Shown one piece after another: positions 46,076 through 55,380 of a stretch of DNA of 64,000 nucleotides. A program made the translations under genes and the position numbers. The notes under the pieces are model-generated. The model did not search any database, was not told the origin of the DNA, and saw only the letters and a program-made list of their open reading frames with translations. The stretch is from Acinetobacter sp. YWS30-1 (GTDB lineage: Bacteria; Pseudomonadota; Gammaproteobacteria; Pseudomonadales; Moraxellaceae): NCBI RefSeq assembly GCF_033558715.1, contig NZ_CP114606.1, positions 1,984,001-2,048,000 of the forward strand, given 5' to 3'. The first letter of the stretch is position 1; every line of letters begins with the position of its first letter.

Positions 46076-46480
46076 TTATAGATAGTCACCTTCCCGTTCC
46101 GGCTGATACAGCACTTTTTCAATCGTGACTTTCATCAACTGACCATCAGGTTGTGGCCATTCAATGGTCTGTCCTTCTGCCAGGCCCAAGATTGCAGTTC
46201 CAATCGGTGCTACGACATTCACCTGCCCTTTTTCACCTTTAAACTCATGCGGGTAGACTAGAGTAATTTCTACAGGCTCCGTTGATGGTGCAATCGTCAG
46301 CAATGCACGCGCATGCATGGTCACCACATTGCTTGGCATGTCCTCTGGCTTGACCACTTCAGCACGAGCCAGTTCATCTTCCAGTTGAAGCATGGTCTCA
46401 CTGAGCTTGTCCTGATTTTCAAGCATGGTTTCGAGACGCTCCACATCCTGTTCAGATAAAATAATTTTTGGTTTAGCCAT
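46076..46480 (-). CDS. rnk: Nucleoside diphosphate kinase regulator Rnk
   Basis: The 134-residue protein has a helical N-terminal part (SEQDVERLETMLE) and a GreA/GreB-type C-terminal domain (ITLVYPHEFKGEKGQVNVVAPIGTAILGL, then GQTIEWPQPDG). This is the Rnk family, which binds RNA polymerase and competes with Gre factors. It is cytoplasmic. It shares the terminator at 46026-46052 with the convergent yqhA gene. Confidence 0.92.
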   Translation of the reverse strand: MAKPKIILSEQDVERLETMLENQDKLSETMLQLEDELARAEVVKPEDMPSNVVTMHARALLTIAPSTEPVEITLVYPHEFKGEKGQVNVVAPIGTAILGLAEGQTIEWPQPDGQLMKVTIEKVLYQPEREGDYL

Positions 46481-46832
46481 TCTTACTACCTTGTTTAATG
46501 AATGATTGAATAGTCTTTAAAAAGCGAATGAATCTAGGTTCTAAGTGGTTAATCGGATTAAATTAAGTTCAAATATAAAAAATCTTTTTTTAGCTGCTAA
46601 AAAAATTGTGTTTTAACTCAACTTATAAAGCTGTTTTTCAAAGAATGTAACCAGTTTTAGAAAAACTCAATACTCTTTTCGAAATCAGATTTATAGGATC
46701 TGTATTTCTCAACTTTGTTTTATAAAAGGATGAGTATTTTATATAGGATTGATTAAGCTTTGATCTATCTTCTCTTTTAACTGGTCATAAAAGTGAGCAA
46801 CAGAAGATGAGTCAGAAAAAATATCACCCAAT
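46481..46832. other. Intergenic region between glyA and rnk
   Basis: This AT-rich gap must carry the rnk promoter on the minus strand. I see no convincing ORF, tRNA or operator in it. Its left-hand part lies before rnk and its end merges with the glyA terminator. Confidence 0.55.
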
Positions 46833-46858
46833 AAAAAAGCCCCCTTGAGGGGGCTTTT
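46833..46858 (-). terminator. Terminator of glyA
   Basis: AAAAGCCCCC pairs with GGGGGCTTTT around a TTGA loop, with further A on the left, 13 bp past the glyA stop. Confidence 0.92.
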
Positions 46859-46870
46859 CTCAAGTTAGGC

Positions 46871-48124
46871 TTATTTTGCGTAAACAGGGAATTTAGCACA
46901 AACAGCAGCAACTTTTTCTTTAACCGCAGCGATCACAGCTTCATCGCCTTTAGCATCAAGGATGTCAGCGATCCAACCAGCAAGTTCACGAACTTCTGAT
47001 TCACCAAAACCACGAGTCGTTACAGCAGGTGTACCGATACGGATACCTGAAGTTACGAATGGAGAACGTGGATCGTTTGGTACAGAGTTTTTGTTCACAG
47101 TGATGTGAGCAGCACCTAACCAAGCGTCAGCATCTTTACCAGTGATGTCTTGTTTGATCAGAGACAATAAGAACAGGTGGTTTTTAGTGCCGCCAGATAC
47201 AACGTCGTAACCGCGTTCGATTAGAACTTCAGCCATAGCTTGAGCATTCTTAACCACTTGTTGTTGGTATGCTTTGTATTCAGGTGCCATTGCTTCTTTG
47301 AAGCAGATTGCTTTAGCAGCAACCGCGTGAACCAGAGGACCACCTTGGTTACCTGGGAATACAGCTGATTGAAGTTTTTTCTCGATTTCTTCATTTGCTT
47401 TCGCCAGGATCAGACCTGAACGAGGACCACGAAGAGTTTTATGAGTAGTCGTTGTTGTTACGTCAGCAATTTGAACTGGGCTTGGGTAAACGCCAGCAGC
47501 AACCAGACCAGCAACGTGAGCCATATCTACAAACAGGTAAGCGCCAACTTTATCCGCGATGTCACGGAAACGTTGCCAATCTACGATTTGGCTGTATGCA
47601 GAGAAACCAGCTACGATCATACGTGGTTTGTGTTCTACAGCTAGACGTTCAACTTCTTCATAATCGATCTCACCAGTTTCTGGATTCAGACCGTATTGAA
47701 TTGCATTATAAGTTTTACCTGAGAAGCTTACTTTCGCACCGTGAGTCAAGTGACCACCGTGAGCCAAGCTCATACCCAATACTGTGTCGCCTGGGTTAAG
47801 CAGCGCTAAATAAACTGCAGAGTTTGCTTGAGAACCAGCATGTGGCTGAACGTTAGCATAATCAGCACCAAATAATTCTTTAGCACGGTCAATTGCCAAT
47901 TGTTCAATGACATCTACATATTCACAACCGCCATAGTAGCGTTTGCCTGGGTAGCCTTCTGCATATTTGTTAGTGAGTTTTGATCCTTGAGCTTCCATTA
48001 CTGCTGGTGAGCAATAGTTTTCAGAAGCGATCAACTCGATGTGCGCTTCTTGGCGAGCATCTTCGTTAGAGATTGCTTGAGCGATTTCTGGATCAAATTC
48101 AGCAATAGAGATATTGGCAAACAT
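46871..48124 (-). CDS. glyA: Serine hydroxymethyltransferase
   Basis: This PLP enzyme interconverts serine and glycine and is the main source of one-carbon units. The 417-residue protein has [13 protein letters not shown], the ligand [10 protein letters not shown] and [12 protein letters not shown], and the PLP-lysine motif [12 protein letters not shown] near residue 229. [15 protein letters not shown] block ends the conserved part. Length is standard. It is monocistronic with a strong terminator. Confidence 0.98.
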   Translation of the reverse strand: MFANISIAEFDPEIAQAISNEDARQEAHIELIASENYCSPAVMEAQGSKLTNKYAEGYPGKRYYGGCEYVDVIEQLAIDRAKELFGADYANVQPHAGSQANSAVYLALLNPGDTVLGMSLAHGGHLTHGAKVSFSGKTYNAIQYGLNPETGEIDYEEVERLAVEHKPRMIVAGFSAYSQIVDWQRFRDIADKVGAYLFVDMAHVAGLVAAGVYPSPVQIADVTTTTTHKTLRGPRSGLILAKANEEIEKKLQSAVFPGNQGGPLVHAVAAKAICFKEAMAPEYKAYQQQVVKNAQAMAEVLIERGYDVVSGGTKNHLFLLSLIKQDITGKDADAWLGAAHITVNKNSVPNDPRSPFVTSGIRIGTPAVTTRGFGESEVRELAGWIADILDAKGDEAVIAAVKEKVAAVCAKFPVYAK

Positions 48125-48233
48125 TAGCGAGGTCCTATTAAATTAGGGCTTTTAAGCCGTGCTAAGATTGGCGCGTATTGTAACATGAACTTTGCCAATT
48201 TCGATCATGAACTTTATTCAGTTTGCAATAAAA

Positions 48234-48263
48234 ATAGCTCATGCTTAAAAAAACATGAGCTAT
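48234..48263 (-). terminator. Terminator of the lipase-like gene
   Basis: A 10-bp perfect stem ATAGCTCATG / CATGAGCTAT has a 10-base loop, and T-rich sequence follows on the minus strand. Confidence 0.85.
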
Positions 48264-48278
48264 AGAGATAAAAATAAG

Positions 48279-49508
48279 TTATTGAATTGGCATTAGAGAT
48301 TTTACATCTGAAATAATATTAGCGATATTCAGTGCATAGACGCTACCATGATCCCATGAACCGTCCGTAATATATCGTACCGAGGTTTGTTTCTGATTCG
48401 CTAAGCTCACTAAAACATCTGTTGCAGCCTTTGGAACAGTAGAATCCGCCTCTCCCTGATAAATAATCACAGGTGTAGACACTTTAACCTGTAAAGGCTG
48501 AGAGTCTTTATCCAAGAAATTCTTCACTACTGGAATACTCATAAAATTAGCTTGAGTACGCGGATATTCTTCCAGATTCCCATTGGTTTGGGCATAAGCT
48601 CCCATTGCCGTACCGAATTTCTTGCCTAATACATCATAACAATCTGTTTCGGCATTCTTGGCAATCTCGTCTGTTGGTGTTTTAAAGACCTGAATATATT
48701 GCAGATTTAGATTCGGATTACGCAATCCCGCGACGATCAGCGCGGTAAAAGTATCTAAAGAGGCTAGAGTTTGAATCTTTTTATTCAGATCTGGTTCTTG
48801 TCCAGCTTGAGCCTCTCCACCTGCCAGAATCAGACTGAAATTAGAAGCAGGAGCTAAAGCTACCGTACCTTTATAAGTCATTTGAGAAGCACGTGCTGCA
48901 TATTGGGCAGCGCCTAAAGCCGCTTGACCACCTTGAGAATGACCGACTGCCATCCACTGATTAGAGGCATCCGAACCTAAATAGTCTTTTGCTGCGACTA
49001 CAGCATCGGTAATCGAATAAGCTTCACTCTTAAGGTTAAGGAAAGGATGAAGTTCTTTTCCACCCGGCTCACCCAAACCTTCATAATCAGGCGCAACGAC
49101 CACATATCCCGCTTGAAGGAATCCGGCAATCATATTTTTGATATAAGAATTTATTTCATTGCGACTTGGTGCACACTGATCGGCCACACCCGTCGTACCA
49201 TGTGCCCATGCCACTATCGGCCAACCTTTTGCAGGAGGCGTTCCTTTTGGAGTGAAAAGCAGTGCCGTCGCTTGGGTTTCCTTATTATTAATACCTAACA
49301 TCTTATAGGTCATGACCACGCTCTCATCGGCAACAGCAGTCAGATCTGTTTTGGTATAGGCTACAGGTGTGGTTACGACTGGATTGTCAATATTATTTAC
49401 GGGAATAGCGGGTTTGGATTCATAATAACGATCATCATCGCTATCATTACAGGCAGTTAAAGCTACGCTTAGCGCGAGTAGAGAACCAGTCAATACATGA
49501 CGTTTCAT
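48279..49508 (-). CDS. Secreted lipase/esterase-like lipoprotein
   Basis: The 409-residue protein has a lipoprotein signal with lipobox LTAC (Cys20), an Asp-rich linker, then an alpha/beta hydrolase of the secretory lipase (LIP) type. The nucleophile lies in VGHSQGGQAA, with WAHGTTGVAD near the oxyanion hole, VIIYQGEADSTVP for the acid and DGSWDHGSVY for the histidine. It probably hydrolyses esters or lipids at the outer membrane. It is monocistronic. Confidence 0.9.
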   Translation of the reverse strand: MKRHVLTGSLLALSVALTACNDSDDDRYYESKPAIPVNNIDNPVVTTPVAYTKTDLTAVADESVVMTYKMLGINNKETQATALLFTPKGTPPAKGWPIVAWAHGTTGVADQCAPSRNEINSYIKNMIAGFLQAGYVVVAPDYEGLGEPGGKELHPFLNLKSEAYSITDAVVAAKDYLGSDASNQWMAVGHSQGGQAALGAAQYAARASQMTYKGTVALAPASNFSLILAGGEAQAGQEPDLNKKIQTLASLDTFTALIVAGLRNPNLNLQYIQVFKTPTDEIAKNAETDCYDVLGKKFGTAMGAYAQTNGNLEEYPRTQANFMSIPVVKNFLDKDSQPLQVKVSTPVIIYQGEADSTVPKAATDVLVSLANQKQTSVRYITDGSWDHGSVYALNIANIISDVKSLMPIQ

Positions 49509-49859
49509 CGATCTTATCCTTGTCTTAATTATTATCTCTCATAATTTTTATAGTTTTATCTTTATCAGTTGATAAAACTAGACAATAATTTCCCAAGTTA
49601 TTTCATTAAATACAAGAGATTATTTTGTTATTTTTCTAATAAATAGCGATTTAATTTATGACCATTCCAACACGATAAATTTAAGTTTTGGAAATATTTA
49701 CAGAAACTTTGAAAACTTTTATTTATAAGTGTAGATTACAAATATTCTATATCAGTCAAAAAGTCTGCAATTAAAGTTGAAATCCGGCATTTCAATTGTC
49801 AGGATCGAAACAATAATGTTAGATTTTGATATCCACTTTTTTTCAGGCATATTCTCGTC
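49509..49859. other. Intergenic region between the lipase-like and ExoX-like genes
   Basis: The divergent gap is AT-rich and must carry two promoters. A frame on the minus strand at 49752-49985 overlaps the nuclease gene and is not convincing. I see no hairpin of note. Confidence 0.55.
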
Positions 49860-50558
49860 ATGCAGGCTATCATTCTCGATACTGAAACCCATACCTTGAA
49901 TGGTCAACCCATTGAAATTGCCTATGCGCCTGTAGAGATCATAGACCATAAAATCAGTCTGGATAAAAGTCGCTTGTTTGATCAACTTTATTCATGCGAC
50001 GAACCGATTTCCTTTGCCGCAATGGCCGTACATCATATTCTGCAGTCCGATTTGGAAGGACAACCGCATTACAGCAGCTTTGAACTCCCGCAAGAAACCA
50101 CTTATATCATTGGCCATAATATTGATTATGATATTCGTGCCTTAGAAAAATGTGGCGTCGATTCATCGAATATTAAAGCAATTTGTACCCTTGCCCTCGC
50201 CCGCCGTGTTTGGCCAGAGGCTGAAGCACATAATATCTCTGCATTAATCTATATGATTACCAAAGGCAGCGAGCGCGCCCGAGAAATGATCCGTAAAGCC
50301 CATCGCGCCGATATGGATATCATTTTGACAGCAAATATCCTGATGCATATTGTGCATCACCTGAAAATCAGCAGTATTGAAGAACTCTATGAGGCATCTG
50401 AAGATGCGCGTATTCCACGGACCATCAATTTTGGTAAGCACCGTGGCACTGCGATTGCCGATCTTCCTGCTGACTATGTTCAGTGGTTACTTCGCCAGGA
50501 CGACTTAGATCCTTATCTACGCAAAGCATTGGAAAATACGGCGATCCTTACGCTATAA
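49860..50558 (+). CDS. ExoX-like 3'-5' exonuclease with DUF3820
   Basis: The 232-residue protein is a DEDDh exonuclease. Asp7 and Glu9 lie in the ILDTET motif, IIGHNIDYDI holds the second acidic site and AHRADMD the third with its His. A short C-terminal DUF3820 domain (NFGKHRGTAIADLPADYVQWLLRQ) follows, as in E. coli exonuclease X. It should degrade single-stranded or mismatched DNA ends during repair. A terminator at 50573-50600 ends the gene. Confidence 0.9.
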   Translation: MQAIILDTETHTLNGQPIEIAYAPVEIIDHKISLDKSRLFDQLYSCDEPISFAAMAVHHILQSDLEGQPHYSSFELPQETTYIIGHNIDYDIRALEKCGVDSSNIKAICTLALARRVWPEAEAHNISALIYMITKGSERAREMIRKAHRADMDIILTANILMHIVHHLKISSIEELYEASEDARIPRTINFGKHRGTAIADLPADYVQWLLRQDDLDPYLRKALENTAILTL

Positions 50559-50572
50559 ATGAAATCTTTTCT

Positions 50573-50600
50573 TCCCTCTCTAAATATGGAGAGGGATTTT
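50573..50600 (+). terminator. Terminator of the ExoX-like gene
   Basis: CCCTCTC pairs with GAGAGGG around an 8-base loop and is followed by ATTTTT. Confidence 0.85.
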
Positions 50601-50616
50601 TAAATAATCATGTTTT

Positions 50617-50644
50617 ATTTTATTCACAGCAAGTGAAATAAAAT
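50617..50644. other. AT-rich inverted repeat
   Basis: ATTTTATTCAC and GTGAAATAAAAT form a stem of about 11 bp with one bulge around a 5-base loop. It is alone in a 255-bp gap and its role is unclear. Confidence 0.35.
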
Positions 50645-50855
50645 ATTTTATAAATGGCTACCTTAGTCTTTAAAGCTCTTAACTAATCGCTATTCAGAAT
50701 AAAAATAGATACAAATCAATATTAATTTATTGATTTTTAATAATTTAATATTTAATCCTTTCTCACACCTAACTGTTATTATACTTTAGCGTGATAGAAC
50801 ACACCTCTAAACAGGTGCATATAGGAAATAATATAAATTAATACTCTTTCTTCCC

Positions 50856-51206
50856 ATGCAACATTATCTTGAATTCGATGCCTTTGATAATCCCATGCAG
50901 CTCAGTAAAGTGGGCAATTGGGTAATCACTTTTTTGAGTCCAGCTGAAGAATTGGACACTATACAACTTGCGATTACTTATGTACTGCCCCGCCAGATCA
51001 GTGACACATTACAGCCACGACGGGTATTAATTCAAAAGAGTTCAATCGAACATCATTGGCTAATTCAAACAATTGAATGTTTTGACAGCGCGACCAATCA
51101 GGAAGTACATATTAGGCCTGCAGATGAACTCGGACAGCAAACACTTCATCAGATTCTGGACGAGTTTGACCGTTATGATGTAAATGTCACATTAAAAGTT
51201 TTCTGA
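50856..51206 (+). CDS. Hypothetical protein
   Basis: The 116-residue protein has no signal peptide or transmembrane helix. It opens MQHYLEFDAFDNPMQLSKVGNWVITF and has alternating strands and one Cys. Codon use and protein-like composition argue that it is real, but I recognise no family. The start lacks a good ribosome binding site. It is preceded by a 297-bp gap and followed by a 264-bp gap. Confidence 0.7.
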   Translation: MQHYLEFDAFDNPMQLSKVGNWVITFLSPAEELDTIQLAITYVLPRQISDTLQPRRVLIQKSSIEHHWLIQTIECFDSATNQEVHIRPADELGQQTLHQILDEFDRYDVNVTLKVF

Positions 51207-51470
51207 AATAATGCTTTTCTCAGAGCGTATTTTTGAAGAAGTTCATTTAGATCATCTATGTAGATAGCTTGATGCTATATAACATAAAAAATTAAGAAAC
51301 TGAGAAATGATAGGAATTTATCCAATCTCTTTGAATTAAATTTATCAGTTTTTATTCTGCATCAAACTATTTATAAAGAAGCTGAACTAAGATATCAAAA
51401 TCAAGTTCATCATTGGATGAGCTATATCTTTTTTTAAGGGTCGCAAAGCAGCATAATGAATCCCGGATCC

Positions 51471-51695
51471 TTATTTAGGTTCTAAAACACGATAGATACA
51501 GTCGGTCTGCTCACTGGCAAATAACAGTTCAATCGTTGGCCGGATAATTTCATCATCCACGACAATATATTCGACTTGCTGTTCCAAACGCTGGGACGGA
51601 TCACTATGCTGAGCGCCAGCACGTAGTAATGCTTTTACATTCAGGATTTTGCCATACTGGTTTTTGACTTGCACTTCAATTAAATCTTTTGTCAT
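51471..51695 (-). CDS. Hypothetical small protein
   Basis: The ATG at 51695 is seven bases from a perfect GGAGG and gives 74 residues (MTKDLIEVQVKNQYG). An ATG two codons earlier is too close to that site. The protein is mixed strand and helix with EYIVVDDEIIRP and ends YRVLEPK, with one Cys and no membrane segment. No family is recognised. Confidence 0.75.
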   Translation of the reverse strand: MTKDLIEVQVKNQYGKILNVKALLRAGAQHSDPSQRLEQQVEYIVVDDEIIRPTIELLFASEQTDCIYRVLEPK

Positions 51696-51719
51696 CGTCA
51701 TACCTCCCTTTATTGGCAT

Positions 51720-51895
51720 TATTAAATTTGCTTGTCTGAATTCTTATAACATAGTTATTTGAAAGGCTTTCAAACGAATATGTAAGATTTTTTAGCGAGC
51801 ACTTTTTATCGACTATATATTGCCGCTAATGAAGAATGTGCCATACAAATAAAAGAGTCAAAATTATTAATAACTCACGCTTAAAATTTTGCATT
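51720..51895. other. Left part of the 51720-52316 gene-free stretch
   Basis: This part contains the promoter of the small ORF at 51471 and no other gene I can support. The rest of the stretch is taken up by the RNA candidate and its promoter, and by an AT-rich segment (52068-52316) with nothing recognisable. Confidence 0.5.
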
Positions 51896-52033
51896 AAAAA
51901 GCCCGCATCGCTGCGGGCTCTGTGTTGGATGGCTAGTGCTAGATCTATTGCCTGAACCGAAGTTCGAACTCAACTAACTGTCATTGATCCGTCCAACTTA
52001 TTGGTAGCGTCGTTTCGTTTTATAACCTACCAT
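51896..52033 (-). ncRNA. Candidate structured small RNA
   Basis: This minus-strand unit of about 138 bases has its own promoter and ends in a perfect GC-rich terminator (GCCCGCA / TGCGGGC at 51901-51918, followed by T). Inside it, CTACC at 52027-52031 pairs with GGTAG at 52003-52007. GTTGGATGG (51924-51932) pairs with CCGTCCAAC (51989-51997), and GAAC / GTTC closes a CGAA loop at 51954-51965. It does not look like 4.5S, 6S, tmRNA or tRNA. Its target is unknown. Acinetobacter is reported to carry several small-RNA families and it may belong to one of them. Confidence 0.6.
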
Positions 52034-52039
52034 GAGTTC

Positions 52040-52067
52040 AATATAGCAGGATTTTTTTTACCTACAA
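52040..52067 (-). promoter_or_regulatory. Promoter of the small RNA candidate
   Basis: On the minus strand -35 TTGTAG (52062-52067) and -10 TATATT (52040-52045) are 16 bp apart. Transcription would begin near 52033. Confidence 0.6.
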
Positions 52068-52316
52068 TACGCTTTTACACTTCTAAAAGAAGACTTATAC
52101 AATATTTAAATTGTGCTTTTTCAAAAGCAGATTAAAATATTTTGGCTGGCTCAATAGAGCACTACAAACAATTCTATTCTTTTCTATCTCTACATCCTAT
52201 CTATTTAAATTTCAATAAAAAATATTCTTTATTTATGTGAAAAATGAATAATTTCATCTAAATACAATTTCAAGTCTTAAGTAAAAGAGTTCGCTATTAA
52301 GGCGATTGATTAGCCA

Positions 52317-52970
52317 CTAAAAGTAATAGCGAAAACCAAATTGATAAGTAACCCCATTTAAGTCCAGATCATCACTCTTACCAGAGACACATGCGCCATT
52401 CATACAAATCTTGGCGTCACGGTTAAACATCCATTGATAACCAAAAGATCCAAATAAATCTGCTTCAGGAGCAACTTTATAACCGACTTCCAATGCAACG
52501 GGAATTGTAAAATAATCCAATTCAAGATCGATTCGACCAAGATCTGCATTCGTTTCACTTTCATCTACCCAGCTCATTCCCAGACCTATAGAAACTGCTG
52601 AATAAAGCTGATCATTTTCCAGAAATTTATTTTTTATCCCCATTGCAACTTGATTGTAATCAATATCTGAACTTTGAAATTTATATTCGGCCCATAAGCT
52701 GGCCGTTGGATGGGATTGATATTCACCATTAATAAACAGCCCATCGAATGATTCGGTACCAAAAAAACTGTCTGATCCTATTTTTGAACCGGCGTAGCCA
52801 AAAGCTAAAGAGTACTGACTTATTAGGTTTTCTTGAGCATAATAAGGTGTAGTCGTAATAACTGCTTTATCTATTGCAGCAGGATTACCATATTGAATAG
52901 CTAAAGGTGTATTCGCTCCAGCAACTGAAGAAGCCCCAATCATTAACCCAATGAATAATAATTTTTTCAT
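52317..52970 (-). CDS. Outer membrane beta-barrel protein
   Basis: The 217-residue protein has a signal peptide (LFIGLMIGASSVAGA) and about eight alternating amphipathic strands. It ends in FGFRYYF, whose final Phe is the usual signal for the BAM machinery. A loop with CMNGAC is a likely disulfide. It belongs to the small eight-stranded barrel type, but I cannot name the family. Its ligand or role is unknown. Confidence 0.82.
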   Translation of the reverse strand: MKKLLFIGLMIGASSVAGANTPLAIQYGNPAAIDKAVITTTPYYAQENLISQYSLAFGYAGSKIGSDSFFGTESFDGLFINGEYQSHPTASLWAEYKFQSSDIDYNQVAMGIKNKFLENDQLYSAVSIGLGMSWVDESETNADLGRIDLELDYFTIPVALEVGYKVAPEADLFGSFGYQWMFNRDAKICMNGACVSGKSDDLDLNGVTYQFGFRYYF

Positions 52971-53175
52971 ATCTATATCTCATTTTTATTGTGAGCATAA
53001 GATACTAATTTTTTGATAGAAAAACTACTCAGCACATCTATTTATAGAAACAACAATTTATGAGATTAAACAAACTATAAATACAACAATGTAATTCACC
53101 CACTTTTATAGAATAAGAGGGCCAAGAGCATCTTCTACAGACATTACTACTTATATTTCCAAGAGGTAATTCCCG

Positions 53176-53349
53176 ATGGCTAAACCAGATGAAGAACTGA
53201 ATGAAGAGTTTCCAGAAGAAGAGTTAGACCCACAAGAGAAACAAGATCGAGAGATTCAACGCGGTCAGTTAGGCGTAGATCAAGACCCTCAGGTGAAAAG
53301 AGATCTAATACGTCAAAAACATCAGGATGAAGAGGAAGAGAATCCATAA
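53176..53349 (+). CDS. Small acidic protein
   Basis: The 57-residue frame starts at the ATG at 53176 with an AGAGG ribosome binding site. The protein is strongly charged with many Glu, Asp and Gln and a few Lys/Arg, and has no Cys, Trp or hydrophobic segment, so it is probably disordered. It opens MAKPDEELNEEFPEEE. It sits alone between a barrel protein and tRNA-Arg. Function is unknown. Confidence 0.65.
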   Translation: MAKPDEELNEEFPEEELDPQEKQDREIQRGQLGVDQDPQVKRDLIRQKHQDEEEENP

Positions 53350-53409
53350 TTTATTTTATAAATCTGGAATTTTTTTTATTCTAATGAGGAAAGTGAACTT
53401 ATAAAATGA

Positions 53410-53485
53410 TGGTGCGGCCAGCGGGACTCGAACCCACGCCACAGGCTTCGGAGACCTGTACTCTATCCAGTTGAGCTATGGCCGC
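53410..53485 (-). tRNA. tRNA-Arg (anticodon CCG)
   Basis: The cloverleaf folds with acceptor GCGGCCA / TGGCCGC, D-stem GCTC / GAGT, anticodon loop CTCCGAA with anticodon CCG (reads CGG), and T-stem GTGGG / CCCGC with loop TTCGAGT. The discriminator A and an encoded CCA end are present. No neighbouring integrase or repeat is seen. Confidence 0.96.
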
Positions 53486-53674
53486 AGCTTTTTGGAATGC
53501 GCACATCATAACAAAAAAACGCATAAGGTAAAGCAACTATCTATAACTTCGTTATTTTTATGCCTATCCTTTATACAGTTTGCCAAAACAGCAACAGAGA
53601 ATTCCATGTGAATGACTTGGTTTATTCTGCAAGATCACTCACAATATCTCAACTTTTCACCATTTGAGATCTCT

Positions 53675-54610
53675 ATGACTGATGCGCTGACATTAAGGGA
53701 TTTGTCGAAGACCTATGGAAATGGTTTTCAGGCACTTAAAGGAATCAACTTAACTGTACCTGAAGGTGAATTCTATGCCCTGTTAGGACCTAATGGTGCG
53801 GGCAAGTCCACTACTATTGGTATTATCAGTTCATTAACAAGAAAAACCTCTGGAACCGTTGAAATTTTTGGTCACAATCTGGATACCCACCCTTCTGAAG
53901 CCAAACAATGTTTAGGCGTAGTACCCCAAGAATTTAACTTCGCCCAGTTTGAAAAGACCTTTGATATTCTGGTCACTCAAGCCGGTTATTATGGTATTCC
54001 TAAAAAAATTGCTCAAGCGCGTGCTGAAGAATATTTAAATAAACTGGGTCTTTGGGAAAAACGCTCTACTCAAGCTCGTATGCTTTCAGGGGGTATGAAA
54101 CGTCGCCTGATGATCGCTCGTGCGATGATGCATGAACCAAAATTATTGATTCTGGATGAACCAACAGCCGGTGTGGATATCGAATTGCGTCGTTCCATGT
54201 GGGATTTTCTTAATGAAATGAACGGTAATGGTACTTCTATTATTTTAACGACTCATTATCTGGAAGAAGCAGAGATGTTGTGTCGTCAAATTGCGATTAT
54301 CGATCGTGGTGTGATCAAAGAAGATACCACCATGAAGAATTTCCTGAATCAGCTCAATGAAGAATCCTTTATCTTCGATCTGGCTGCACCTATTGAGCCA
54401 TTAAATATTGAAATTATTGGTGTGAAATTTAATTTAGTAGATCCAATGACCTTAGAAGTGACACTGGATAAAGCCCATTCCATGAATGATTTGTTCCAGT
54501 TACTGGAATCACAGAACATTCAGGTACGCAGCATGCGTAACAAGTCAAATCGCTTAGAAGAACTGTTTGTGAAAATGGTCGAGAAAAATCTGGATGGAGC
54601 TGCACAATGA
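53675..54610 (+). CDS. yadG: ABC transporter ATPase (YadG type)
   Basis: From the ATG at 53675 the protein has 311 residues, with Walker A GPNGAGKSTT, signature LSGGMKRRL, Walker B LLILDEPTAGVD and the His-switch TTHYLEEAEML. The C-terminal part resembles YadG/CcmA-type exporters. It should drive the membrane partner encoded next. The frame can be extended to 53612 but the extra residues look non-coding. Stop and next start overlap by 4 bp (ATGA). Confidence 0.92.
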   Translation: MTDALTLRDLSKTYGNGFQALKGINLTVPEGEFYALLGPNGAGKSTTIGIISSLTRKTSGTVEIFGHNLDTHPSEAKQCLGVVPQEFNFAQFEKTFDILVTQAGYYGIPKKIAQARAEEYLNKLGLWEKRSTQARMLSGGMKRRLMIARAMMHEPKLLILDEPTAGVDIELRRSMWDFLNEMNGNGTSIILTTHYLEEAEMLCRQIAIIDRGVIKEDTTMKNFLNQLNEESFIFDLAAPIEPLNIEIIGVKFNLVDPMTLEVTLDKAHSMNDLFQLLESQNIQVRSMRNKSNRLEELFVKMVEKNLDGAAQ

Positions 54611-55380
54611 ATATAAATCAGCTCGGCGTCGCCTTATATACCATCGTTCATAAAGAAGTTCGCCGCTTTATGCGGATCTGGCCACAAACTCTGCTGCCAC
54701 CTGCCATTACCATGAGTCTATATTTCGTGATCTTCGGTAATCTGGTCGGTTCACGTATTGGGGAAATGGGCGGCTATAGTTATATGGAGTTTATTGTCCC
54801 CGGTCTGATCATGATGGCGGTGATTACCAACAGTTATGCCAATGTCTCTTCCAGCTTCTTTAGCTCAAAATTTCAGAAAAGCATTGAAGAGCTGATCATG
54901 AGCCCTGTACCTTTACATGCCATTTTATGGGGCTATGTATTGGGTGGTGTAATTCGTGGTCTGTTTGTTGCCATTATTGTCAGTGCCATGAGCCTGTTTT
55001 TTGCAGACCTTTATATTACTAACTGGTTTGTGACTATATATACAGTACTCATTACCTCGCTATTATTCTCTCTAGGCGGCTTTATTAATGCTGTCTATGC
55101 CAAATCTTTTGATGATATCTCGATCATCCCAACTTTTGTACTCACACCACTGACTTATTTAGGCGGTGTGTTTTATGCGATTTCAGCCTTAAGTCCGTTC
55201 TGGCAAAATCTCTCTTTAGTTAACCCGATCGTGTATATGGTCAATGCGTTCCGTTTCGGCATTTTAGGTCATAGTGATGTCAATGTTTCCGTTTCATTGG
55301 TCGTGATTACTTTCTGGTGTGCCGTGCTTTACGGTATTGCTTACTATTTATTGTCTCGTGGTTCAGGAATGCGTGAATAA
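54607..55380 (+). CDS. yadH: ABC transporter permease (YadH type)
   Basis: The 257-residue inner membrane protein has about six helices and the ABC-2 type layout, with FMRIWPQTLLPPAITMSLYFVIFGNLVG at the start and an FILTPLTYLGGVFYA-like segment late. It forms an exporter with the preceding ATPase. The substrate is unknown. Its stop codon overlaps the queF start by one base (TAATG), so transporter and queF are cotranslated. Confidence 0.9.
   Translation: MNINQLGVALYTIVHKEVRRFMRIWPQTLLPPAITMSLYFVIFGNLVGSRIGEMGGYSYMEFIVPGLIMMAVITNSYANVSSSFFSSKFQKSIEELIMSPVPLHAILWGYVLGGVIRGLFVAIIVSAMSLFFADLYITNWFVTIYTVLITSLLFSLGGFINAVYAKSFDDISIIPTFVLTPLTYLGGVFYAISALSPFWQNLSLVNPIVYMVNAFRFGILGHSDVNVSVSLVVITFWCAVLYGIAYYLLSRGSGMRE

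Noticed and set aside
49752..49985. A 77-codon minus-strand frame overlapping the ExoX-like gene
   Set aside because: Most of it is the antisense of a well supported coding gene and the residue pattern is not protein-like.
51901..52033. Considered as a tRNA, 4.5S RNA, 6S RNA or tmRNA
   Set aside because: It lacks the cloverleaf, the GGAAG-containing SRP loop and the 6S bubble, and GTTCGAAC there is only a palindrome.
53410..53485. tRNA-Arg as an integration site for a mobile element
   Set aside because: No integrase, direct repeat of the tRNA end or phage gene lies nearby.
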